Positions 1 through 6,814 of a DNA stretch of 8,995 bases are shown in pieces (the first letter of the stretch is position 1; each line of letters starts with the position of its first letter). The notes beneath the pieces were generated by a model. That model had not been told where the DNA came from. It was given only the letters and a program-made list of their open reading frames with translations, and did not search any database. The stretch comes from Puniceicoccaceae bacterium (GTDB taxonomy: Bacteria; Verrucomicrobiota; Verrucomicrobiia; Opitutales; Coraliomargaritaceae): NCBI GenBank assembly GCA_003567255.1, contig PWZW01000108.1, forward strand, positions 1-8,995, given 5' to 3'. A program made the position numbers and the translations under genes.

Positions 1-22
1 ACCCTTTGCCGGATGCACTCGG

Positions 23-1645
23 CTAGGACTTGGCGGCAGCGACGCCGAAACTTCCCGCATCCGGACAGAGGTGGAGGCGTATATCAGGGTTTTCCCGCGA
101 GAAGTACTGCATATTCCATTCGCTATCAAAGAGCATGGCGAGGCGGCCATCGGCATCCTTCACGGGTAAACACCCCGACAAGTATTTACCCGCGACCGCT
201 TCGGGTTGGACCTCGGGATCGAGCCAGCGCGTGACCCGCCAAGGCGTGGCCTCGGCCCGCGTTTCTGCCCCGTACTCGCCCTGCATCCGGTGCTGTACCA
301 CGTCAAATTGAAGCGCGCCGACCGCACCCAGCAGGGGGATATTGGAAACGGAATCCAAAGGATAGAAACGCTGCACGACCTTTTCCTGAAGGAGTTGATC
401 GATTCCTGTCCGGAATTTTTTAAAATTTAGGGTATCCACGTTGTGGAGCAGGATGAAACTCTCCGGCGGAAAGCGCGGAATTGGCTCGTAGCAGATTTTT
501 TGATCCTCGGTGAGGGTATCTCCGATCCCGAGCCCGGCCTGGCCGGTGATTCCGATGATGTCCCCCGGCCAAGCCTCATCCTGAGTCTCGCGCTCTCGAC
601 CGAACAATTGGTGTGAGAAGGACAGCCGGAGTTTTTTCCCCGACTGCGCGTGGCTGACTTGCAGATCCCGGGAAAACTTCCCCGTGCAGACTCTCAGAAA
701 AACCAAGCGGTCCCGGTGCTTGGGATCCATGTTCGCTTGGATTTTGAAAATAAATGCCGAAAACGGCACTGCCTCCGGAGAGATACTGCCTCCGGCTTGC
801 AGGGCTCTGGGCTGCGGCTCGGGTGCATAGCGGAGAAATCCGTCGAGGAGGAGCTGCACCCCAAAATTGTTCACGGCACTACCGAAGTAAACGGGCGTCA
901 TCTCGCCTTGCAAAATTGCCTTGTGGTCGAAGGCCGTCCCCGCAGCTTCGAGCAACTCTACCTCCTCTCTCAGCGGTCCGAGAATGTCCCCGGGGACACT
1001 ATCGACGAGGGCCGGGTCGTCCATCCCGGAAACCGCCACAGGTGCTTTGAAACGTCCCCCGGTCACGCGCTCGAACCGATGGAGCTTACCATCCACCCGA
1101 TCAAACACACCGCAGAAGTCGGGGCCCGTGCCCACCGGCCAGTTCACCGCAAAAGTTTTCAGCCCAAGGCTTTGCTCGATGTCGTCCAGCAACTCAAAGC
1201 AATCCTTCCCCGGGCGGTCGCACTTATTGATGAATGTAAAAATCGGGATGCCCCGCTGGCGGCAGACTTCAAATAGTTTACGGGTTTGGTCTTCGATCCC
1301 CTTGGCCACGTCGAGCACCATGACGGCGGCATCCACTGCGGTGAGTACGCGATAGGTATCTTCGGAGAAATCGCGGTGACCGGGAGTATCGAGCAAGTTG
1401 ATGCGTAGGCCTGCGTAATCAAACTGCATGACCGTGGAGGACACGGAGATCCCTCTTTTTTTCTCCAGTTCCATCCAGTCCGAAGAGGTCTCGGTCGCCT
1501 TCTTGCGGTCGCGCACAGAGCCTGCGAGATTGATGGCCCCTCCGTAGAGAAGAAACTTCTCGGTCAAGGTGGTCTTACCCGCATCCGGGTGAGAAATAAT
1601 CGCGAAGGTACGCCGACGCGCAAACTCTGGTATTTGCTTACTCAT
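23..1645 (-). CDS. prfC: Peptide chain release factor 3 (RF3), translational GTPase
   Basis: RF3 is a cytoplasmic GTPase that binds the ribosome after peptide release and speeds removal of RF1 or RF2; it belongs to the EF-G-like translational GTPases. The 540-aa product is complete and close to the roughly 530 aa usual for bacterial RF3. All the GTPase motifs are visible: the P-loop SHPDAGKT at residues 18-25, the switch I region with RGISVSST near 64-71, DTPGH at 86-90, NKCD at 140-143, and a G5-like GSAVNNFG near 255. RF3-type features include the N-terminal RRRTFAIISHPDAGKTT context and RDRKKATETSSDWMELEKKRG at 45-65. A domain II beta-barrel and the RF3-specific C-terminal domain follow. 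The ATG at 1643-1645 lies just before the conserved N-terminus and has only a weak AGCAGG-like Shine-Dalgarno site about 4 nt upstream; the stop is TAG. It stands alone and diverges from the PAS/phosphatase gene. EF-G and LepA are unlikely because the switch I and C-terminal patterns match RF3. Confidence 0.97.
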   Translation of the reverse strand: MSKQIPEFARRRTFAIISHPDAGKTTLTEKFLLYGGAINLAGSVRDRKKATETSSDWMELEKKRGISVSSTVMQFDYAGLRINLLDTPGHRDFSEDTYRVLTAVDAAVMVLDVAKGIEDQTRKLFEVCRQRGIPIFTFINKCDRPGKDCFELLDDIEQSLGLKTFAVNWPVGTGPDFCGVFDRVDGKLHRFERVTGGRFKAPVAVSGMDDPALVDSVPGDILGPLREEVELLEAAGTAFDHKAILQGEMTPVYFGSAVNNFGVQLLLDGFLRYAPEPQPRALQAGGSISPEAVPFSAFIFKIQANMDPKHRDRLVFLRVCTGKFSRDLQVSHAQSGKKLRLSFSHQLFGRERETQDEAWPGDIIGITGQAGLGIGDTLTEDQKICYEPIPRFPPESFILLHNVDTLNFKKFRTGIDQLLQEKVVQRFYPLDSVSNIPLLGAVGALQFDVVQHRMQGEYGAETRAEATPWRVTRWLDPEVQPEAVAGKYLSGCLPVKDADGRLAMLFDSEWNMQYFSRENPDIRLHLCPDAGSFGVAAAKS

Positions 1646-1650
1646 AAACC

Positions 1651-1732
1651 TGCTGATCGGGCCCGGCCCGAACGAAAACCGTCAGCATAGCTGAGCGGGT
1701 TTCCGCTTGTCGAGCATTGGCCTTCAAGCGGG
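1651..1732 (-). promoter_or_regulatory. Structured 5' leader of prfC: packed inverted repeats reaching the ribosome-binding site
   Basis: Several short perfect inverted repeats lie just upstream of the prfC start. In plus coordinates, TGCTGA (1651-1656) pairs with TCAGCA (1682-1687) and encloses TCGGGC-CCG-GCCCGA (1657-1671), giving a 12-bp stem with a 10-nt bulge on one side. The same TCAGC (1682-1686) can instead pair with GCTGA (1690-1694). Further out, CCGCT (1703-1707) can pair with AGCGG (1694-1698), or as CCGCTTG (1703-1709) with CAAGCGG (1725-1731). In the prfC mRNA the first structure covers part of the AGCAGG next to the ATG. The repeats are seen directly. That they are transcribed, fold, or control prfC is inference, and short GC-rich stems can arise by chance. 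No convincing -35/-10 pair was found for either divergent gene. Confidence 0.35.
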
Positions 1733-1974
1733 TGAGGGATTTTTGGGAAATGAGTCGGGCGGTTGGCTCGATGAAATAAGTTTCAAGTGGTCGCGAAAGT
1801 TTTGGAATAGGAGGTTTACCGAGAAGATCTTACCCGTGTGGAAATTTACTTTTTTTACACCATGGTGATTGACTCCCTCTGCTTTGATTGAGTGCATGTA
1901 TTTTTACAGATCCAGACTTCTCCCGCTCAGACGCCGTGATCAAAACAGACATAGTTAGTGACACCTCTCCCGAG

Positions 1975-4341
1975 ATGAACTTCCCCGAGAACTTTGGAGG
2001 GGACCCCCATGGCATTTTGCGGGGTGCGATCAACGATCATACCATCGTCGCGATCACCGATGCAGAGGGCATCATCGTCGACGTAAACGAGAAATTTTGC
2101 AGAATATCCGGCTACTCACGGGATGAGCTCTTGGGAGAGAATCACAGGATCCTCAAATCCGGCCAACATGATCGCGAGTTTTACCGGAACCTTTGGAAGA
2201 CCATTTCGAGCAAACAGATTTGGAAGGGGACGATCTGCAACAAACGTAAAGACGGTGAATTTTACTGGGTCGATTCCGCTATATTTCCACTTTTGGCAAT
2301 CGATGGGAGCATTTGTGGCTACCTGTCTCTCCGCACGGACGTTTCGGATCTAAAGCGCAGTGAGGAGGAAAAAGCGCGGCTCTTCTCCGACCTCCGACGA
2401 AGTGTGGACGATGCCAATATCGCGCAAAACCAATTGTTAACGCTCTTTAACTTTGCGCCCATCGGCATCAGTTGGCGGCAAGTGGATGAACTCGGTAATC
2501 CAACCACGAATCACATCAACCCGCGCTTTACGGAAATCATCGGCCTGACTGCGGAAGAGGCGCTGAACATCGAGAACGTGCGGAGGATCACCCACCCGGA
2601 CGACTGGGCCCAGCAAGATAAGCTGACATCCGCGCTGTACGCTGGGGAAATGGACCGCTTTAACATAGAGAAGCGTTACATCCACAAAGACGGCCGCATT
2701 GTCTGGGGCGACCTTACCGTGACGCTCCTCCGCAATGAGGCGGGCATCGTCACCCACCACTTCGCCATGCTAGAGGATGTGACTTCGCGGCATGAAGCCG
2801 AGGAAAGCCTGCGCCGGAGTGAGGCGCGCTGGCGCACCTACCTCGAAACCGCCAGTGAAATCTTGTACGCCCTCACTCCGGAATTGAATTTCAAGTTTGT
2901 CTCTCCGGCGTGGAGCCAAAAGTTGGGACACCCGGTGGACCAGGTGGTTGGTCGGCCCTTCTTCGACTTTATTCATCGCAACGACGTGCATCGCTGCCAG
3001 GCATTCATCGAGGACGTCCTCGCCGAGCGACCACACCCCGATTATGTCGAATACCGGGCTCAGCATCAGGATGGGTCTTGGTCCTGGCACGCCACTACCG
3101 GTTCCTCATACAGTGATCGGGATGGACGTCGCGCATTCTTTGGGGTCGCCCGAGACATCAGCCTGCGGAAAGAAGCAGAAGACAGCCTAAAAGCCTCCCT
3201 GGAACGTCGGGAAGAGTTGGAGCAAATCATCAACCGCTCTCCCGCAGTGGTGGTCTTGTGGCGGTCAGATGGCGAGGCTTGGCCAGTGGAATTTGTTTCC
3301 ACGAGCATCGAGCAATTTGGCTACAGCGCGGAGCAATTCACCTCCCGCGAGCTCGCTTTTATTGACATCACCCACCCCGACGACAGGGAAAGGGTGCAAG
3401 CCGAAATCGCGGCCCACGCTCTGGGAGAGCACACGGAGTACAATCAGGAATACCGGATTGTCGGAGCGGATGGCTCGGTGCACCACGTCGAGGACCACAC
3501 TATCGCCCGGAAAGACGAAAAGGGCAGAGTCTCTCACCACGAAGGGATGATCACCGATGTAACGGAGCGCAAAGCCGCCGAGGCGCGCGACAAGGAAGCC
3601 ACCGCCCGTGAACTCGGAGTGGCGCGCGACGTGCAACTCCACTTGCTGCCGTCCAACTTTCCGGAGCTTCCGGGCATTGAGATCGAAGCCCTCGCTCAAC
3701 CTTCTCTGGCTTTGGGAGGAGACTACTTTGATGTGCTTGAGATAGATAAGACGCATCTCGGCTTTGTCATCGCTGACGTTTCCGGAAAAGGCGCTCCCGC
3801 GGCCCTGATGATGGCGGCCTGCCGGGCGAGCCTTCGCCTTTTGGCAAAAGATGAGCTATCTCCGAAGGCAGCAATGCGGCGCTTGAATCAATCCCTCGAG
3901 GCAGACATGCCCCCGCAAATGTTTATCACACTCTTCTACGGGATTTTAAACCTGAAAACCAATGAGCTCCGGTACGTGAGGTGCGGACACGAACCACCGA
4001 TGATCCTGCGTCAGGGAGACATCAGCCCGGAACTACTCAAAGCAGGTGGGTTCGCGCTTGGATTAACGGATAGCGAACTGTTTGATGAAACCGTTGAGGA
4101 AGGTAGTGTACGTCTCAGTGAGGGAGATTTGCTGGTGCTTTACACCGATGGCATAAACGAAGCCTCCAACACCCAAGGCGAGGAGTTTGGCTTAGACCGG
4201 ATGGTGGATTTATTTGTCCGGTATGAAGGACAGCCTCTGGGTGCAATGGTTAAGCGACTGGACCGCCATCTCCGCCAATTCTCCGCCCTCTCACAAACAC
4301 TCGACGACCGTACCCTGCTCTTGCTGCGCCTTGGGAAATAA
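1975..4341 (+). CDS. Soluble sensor with four PAS domains and a SpoIIE/RsbU-type PP2C serine phosphatase domain
   Basis: This is a probable cytoplasmic signalling phosphatase; relatives (RsbU, RsbP, SpoIIE) use Mn2+ to dephosphorylate an anti-anti-sigma (STAS) protein in partner switching. From ATG 1975 it is 788 aa. Four PAS domains lie at about residues 18-130, 155-270, 288-400 and 416-530; their ends carry the usual DVT/DIS/DVS signatures before helical linkers. PAS2 and PAS4 share a THPDD motif typical of the PAS_3 type. A signalling helix (ARELGVARDVQLHLLP, near 543-558) leads into the phosphatase. Metal-binding residues are present: GGDYFDV with D583 and D586, ADVSGKG with D601, YTDG with D725, and DDRT with D778, so the enzyme looks active. 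No membrane segment is seen. The reading frame opens at TTG 1888 directly after a TGA; GTG 1936 and ATG 1975 are in frame, none has a good Shine-Dalgarno site, and ATG 1975 is chosen because PAS1 begins only about 18 residues later. No STAS or anti-sigma gene is adjacent, so the target is unknown. Confidence 0.9.
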   Translation: MNFPENFGGDPHGILRGAINDHTIVAITDAEGIIVDVNEKFCRISGYSRDELLGENHRILKSGQHDREFYRNLWKTISSKQIWKGTICNKRKDGEFYWVDSAIFPLLAIDGSICGYLSLRTDVSDLKRSEEEKARLFSDLRRSVDDANIAQNQLLTLFNFAPIGISWRQVDELGNPTTNHINPRFTEIIGLTAEEALNIENVRRITHPDDWAQQDKLTSALYAGEMDRFNIEKRYIHKDGRIVWGDLTVTLLRNEAGIVTHHFAMLEDVTSRHEAEESLRRSEARWRTYLETASEILYALTPELNFKFVSPAWSQKLGHPVDQVVGRPFFDFIHRNDVHRCQAFIEDVLAERPHPDYVEYRAQHQDGSWSWHATTGSSYSDRDGRRAFFGVARDISLRKEAEDSLKASLERREELEQIINRSPAVVVLWRSDGEAWPVEFVSTSIEQFGYSAEQFTSRELAFIDITHPDDRERVQAEIAAHALGEHTEYNQEYRIVGADGSVHHVEDHTIARKDEKGRVSHHEGMITDVTERKAAEARDKEATARELGVARDVQLHLLPSNFPELPGIEIEALAQPSLALGGDYFDVLEIDKTHLGFVIADVSGKGAPAALMMAACRASLRLLAKDELSPKAAMRRLNQSLEADMPPQMFITLFYGILNLKTNELRYVRCGHEPPMILRQGDISPELLKAGGFALGLTDSELFDETVEEGSVRLSEGDLLVLYTDGINEASNTQGEEFGLDRMVDLFVRYEGQPLGAMVKRLDRHLRQFSALSQTLDDRTLLLLRLGK

Positions 4342-4431
4342 GCTTTGCCGAAACAGCCCCCTGCCTTGGACCCCGACTGAGGCCCCGGGAAAGCCCCTCC
4401 CCCAACAGCACCCAGACCTAGCTCCGCAGAC
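4342..4431. other. Convergent intergenic gap with no recognisable terminator
   Basis: Only 90 bp separate the stop codons of the phosphatase gene and the FG-GAP protein gene. The stretch is rich in C runs on the plus strand. I see no strong hairpin followed by a T tract on either strand, so if transcription ends here it does so without an obvious intrinsic terminator. Confidence 0.5.
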
Positions 4432-6792
4432 TCACTCCTGGTGGAAGAAAAGCACACGGTCGTGCACAAGCATGGCGAGATCGGGAGTACCGTCTCCGTT
4501 AAAGTCGCCACTAACAATTTCACGCGGCTCGCTACCACTGCCACTCCGCCCCTGAAAATGCATGTTTTGGTCGAACACACGCCAAAACAAGAGGCTTTTC
4601 CACCGCCCCTCGCTCTCCGCGGAACGCCCTAAAACGTCGACCAGGTTGCGATTGGCATCGACCGCGATCAGGGAGGTTTCCTCAGCCTTAAGCTCAACCG
4701 GATAAAACTGATTATAGCGAACCTCCCCAAGATCCGTTTCGTAGCGGGCAAGCATGCGTTGCTGCCAGCGAGGCCCTTCCATAGGAAGTTGCCAAAACCG
4801 GTCTGATCCAAAAAAGAGCAGGACTTCCTGCCCATCCTCCGTTCGCCCGGTTTCCCGGACCCAGGCCTTCAAATCAATCGTGCCCACGTCCATGGTAGTA
4901 TCGTAGCGGAAGACACCATCAGCCTCTCTTCGCAGCGTTTGCAATTCTCCCCGGGCTTGGACGTAAAATCGAAGCCCTACCAAGCCGTCCCCCTCCTCAA
5001 TAACCGGGATCACGGCGTTCACCACGTCACCGCTTCGACGGGCGTTAAATTGATCAACGATCTCAAAGTCGTCTTCCACCACCCGCAAAGCCCGGGCAAA
5101 CCCGCGGTCCCCGACGACGAGTACGTTCCCCAAGCCGCCGGGATCATCCAATACAGTGAGGTTTGCCAGTGAAACACTCCGAAGTAAATTTTGCCGCAGC
5201 GCAGAGTTCTCGGCAAAGGGCACCCATTTGCCGGGATCCTCGACCGCCCCTTTGTAGAAGATTGCCGGCTCACGCGGAGTCAAAATCATCAATGCAGGAA
5301 GCTCTCCAAACAAGCCCTCAACGGCGATCAGCTCCGTCGGGTCACGACGCAAACCGGTAATCGGCAATTCAGAATGGATCTCCCAGGTGATGCTCGGGGA
5401 GGCAAGGTTTGTGGACGCAACGAGCACAAGTAGCTTGGGCCCGTCCTCATCCTTAGCCAGCACCACCAAATCATCCTGTCCGTTTGGGAGAAGGTCCATT
5501 GCCTTGGCAGCCAATGGCTCTGCCTCACCCAATGGAATGGGCATGGGAAAGGACAGTCGCCCGCGTTCATCCAGATGACTGTAGCCAATCAACTGCTCAC
5601 CACTGCTCACCAAAATCAAACTCTCCCACTGCGCTGAACCAAACCTCCCGTGGGTGATTGAGGAGACGCCGCGATAGGAGGGGAATCGACGCGGCGGAGC
5701 AAAACCTGTTCCCGAACCCGCAAAGAGTAAGACCTCAGCCGAAGCAGGGTCGACGACCACAACATCTTCCATCCCATCCTTTTGAAAATCTGCCGTCAGG
5801 ATCAGTGCGCTCTCCCGCCCAGAGCTCATTCGGATCGGAAATACGGACGGTCGCAAATCCGCCCTCCCCGATTCGGCCGCCTCCTCCGGGGCGCTGAAGA
5901 CGATGCGAAACGTTTCGATGGCACCACTCCGCACATCGGTATATCCAAAAGTAGGATACGTCTCAGCGTCCGAACTTTCGACAGTTTCGACAAAGCGCAA
6001 ACCCCGTGGAACTCCGGTGACAGGCATCTGAATCTCCGGCCCGAAACGGCCTGGTTCAAGCTGCTCCCGAAGGATGATGCGGGCACCCCCATCAGAGACC
6101 AGGTAGAGGGCATCGAGCAGGCCATTCCCTGTGACGTCCTGCAAAACCAGGTCGAAGGCATTTTCGACCGTGCTCAAATGACGGGTCAATTCACGGTCGG
6201 TGCGGTCCTCGGCGCCGCGACGCCAAACAAAGAGCCCGTTACGTGCCAAAAGGACCAAATCGGTCGACCCATTTTGGTCGATGTCTGCGGCGATCAGGGT
6301 GCGGTCCCACCCGAGGGGCTCAGGTTCATCAAAACGCTGTGACTCCACCCAGAGGCCATCTTCCCCTTGGAAGCGGAGGCTGAGTCCCTCACTGCGCGAG
6401 GTATAGGCGAGGTCCATCGCTCCATCGCCATTGAAATCTCCGACCGCAAGGGTGAAGAGTTGCTCGCGCACAGAGACTTGCTCGCGCTGAAAACGGGCAT
6501 CCTCCAGCACCGGATCCCAGCGATTGGTTTGGAAGCTTCGCCGTGCCTCAGCGCTTGCCACACCCTCCGGTAATTGAATCAGCAGGTCAATGGTGGTGTT
6601 GTCATTGTTGATGGCGGCCAGATCCATCAAACCGTCGCCGTTAAAATCAGCCACCTGGAGCGAGCGGGTACCCCAATCAAGCTTGAAAACCTCCGGGCCC
6701 TCGAGCACAGGTGGAGTCAATGCCAAGGCACCTCCCGCGCCCATGGTTCCCAAACAAAAAAACGGAATCAAAGGTTTGAAATGCTTAAACAT
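4432..6792 (-). CDS. Secreted FG-GAP/VCBS-repeat beta-propeller protein
   Basis: This 786-aa protein is probably exported and folds as an integrin-alpha-like beta-propeller; such proteins usually bind ligands or partner proteins, and calcium occupies the blade loops. A signal peptide is visible: a basic start, hydrophobic residues about 8-22, and a likely ALA|L cleavage after residue 24. The C13 lacks a proper lipobox, so a lipoprotein is unlikely. Calcium-loop motifs of the DxNxDGxxD type occur at residues 49-57, 119-127 and 763-771; weaker versions are at 170-178 (DIDQNGSTD), 219-227 (DVTGNGLLD), about 335-345 (ADFQKDGMED) and about 437 (DLLPNGQDD). The spacing of roughly 50-70 residues in the N-terminal part fits successive blades. 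No catalytic domain, anchor or sorting tail was recognised; the protein ends 15 residues after the last loop. The ATG is 22 nt after the stop of the upstream gene, with a G-rich stretch (GGGGGGA) about 12 nt before it, so translation is probably coupled. The specific ligand is unknown. Confidence 0.85.
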   Translation of the reverse strand: MFKHFKPLIPFFCLGTMGAGGALALTPPVLEGPEVFKLDWGTRSLQVADFNGDGLMDLAAINNDNTTIDLLIQLPEGVASAEARRSFQTNRWDPVLEDARFQREQVSVREQLFTLAVGDFNGDGAMDLAYTSRSEGLSLRFQGEDGLWVESQRFDEPEPLGWDRTLIAADIDQNGSTDLVLLARNGLFVWRRGAEDRTDRELTRHLSTVENAFDLVLQDVTGNGLLDALYLVSDGGARIILREQLEPGRFGPEIQMPVTGVPRGLRFVETVESSDAETYPTFGYTDVRSGAIETFRIVFSAPEEAAESGRADLRPSVFPIRMSSGRESALILTADFQKDGMEDVVVVDPASAEVLLFAGSGTGFAPPRRFPSYRGVSSITHGRFGSAQWESLILVSSGEQLIGYSHLDERGRLSFPMPIPLGEAEPLAAKAMDLLPNGQDDLVVLAKDEDGPKLLVLVASTNLASPSITWEIHSELPITGLRRDPTELIAVEGLFGELPALMILTPREPAIFYKGAVEDPGKWVPFAENSALRQNLLRSVSLANLTVLDDPGGLGNVLVVGDRGFARALRVVEDDFEIVDQFNARRSGDVVNAVIPVIEEGDGLVGLRFYVQARGELQTLRREADGVFRYDTTMDVGTIDLKAWVRETGRTEDGQEVLLFFGSDRFWQLPMEGPRWQQRMLARYETDLGEVRYNQFYPVELKAEETSLIAVDANRNLVDVLGRSAESEGRWKSLLFWRVFDQNMHFQGRSGSGSEPREIVSGDFNGDGTPDLAMLVHDRVLFFHQE

Positions 6793-6814
6793 AAATCAAT
6801 GGTTCCCCCCGGGC

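Noticed and set aside
1..22. Terminator hairpin downstream of prfC
   Set aside because: Only a 4-bp GCCG/CGGC stem is visible and no T tract follows before the window edge.
650..1276. Open frame of 208 codons on the plus strand inside prfC
   Set aside because: It is antisense to a highly conserved gene, has no recognisable domain or ribosome-binding site, and is explained by codon bias of prfC.
1809..1814. AGGAGG as a ribosome-binding site for a leader peptide (GTG 1838 to TGA 1891, 17 codons)
   Set aside because: No start codon lies within 5-12 nt of AGGAGG; GTG 1838 is 23 nt away, so the pairing is implausible.
1869..1901. TTGACT as a -35 box for the phosphatase gene
   Set aside because: No -10-like hexamer lies at 16-18 nt; the nearest AT-rich hexamers are more than 20 nt away.
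4342..4431. Possible bidirectional terminator in the convergent gap
   Set aside because: The pairs seen (GAGG with CCTC around GGCCCCGGGAAAG) are short and mismatched, and there is no T tract.
6244..6277. Imperfect inverted repeat ACCAAA...TTTGGT
   Set aside because: It lies within coding sequence, is short and loosely spaced, and is expected by chance.
5782..6342. Open frame of 186 codons on the plus strand inside the propeller gene
   Set aside because: The opposite strand has a clear signal peptide and repeated FG-GAP motifs; this frame has no protein-like features.
6748..6792. Lipoprotein signal at C13 of the propeller protein
   Set aside because: The residues before the cysteine (PFF) do not match a lipobox, and a standard ALA cleavage site lies downstream.
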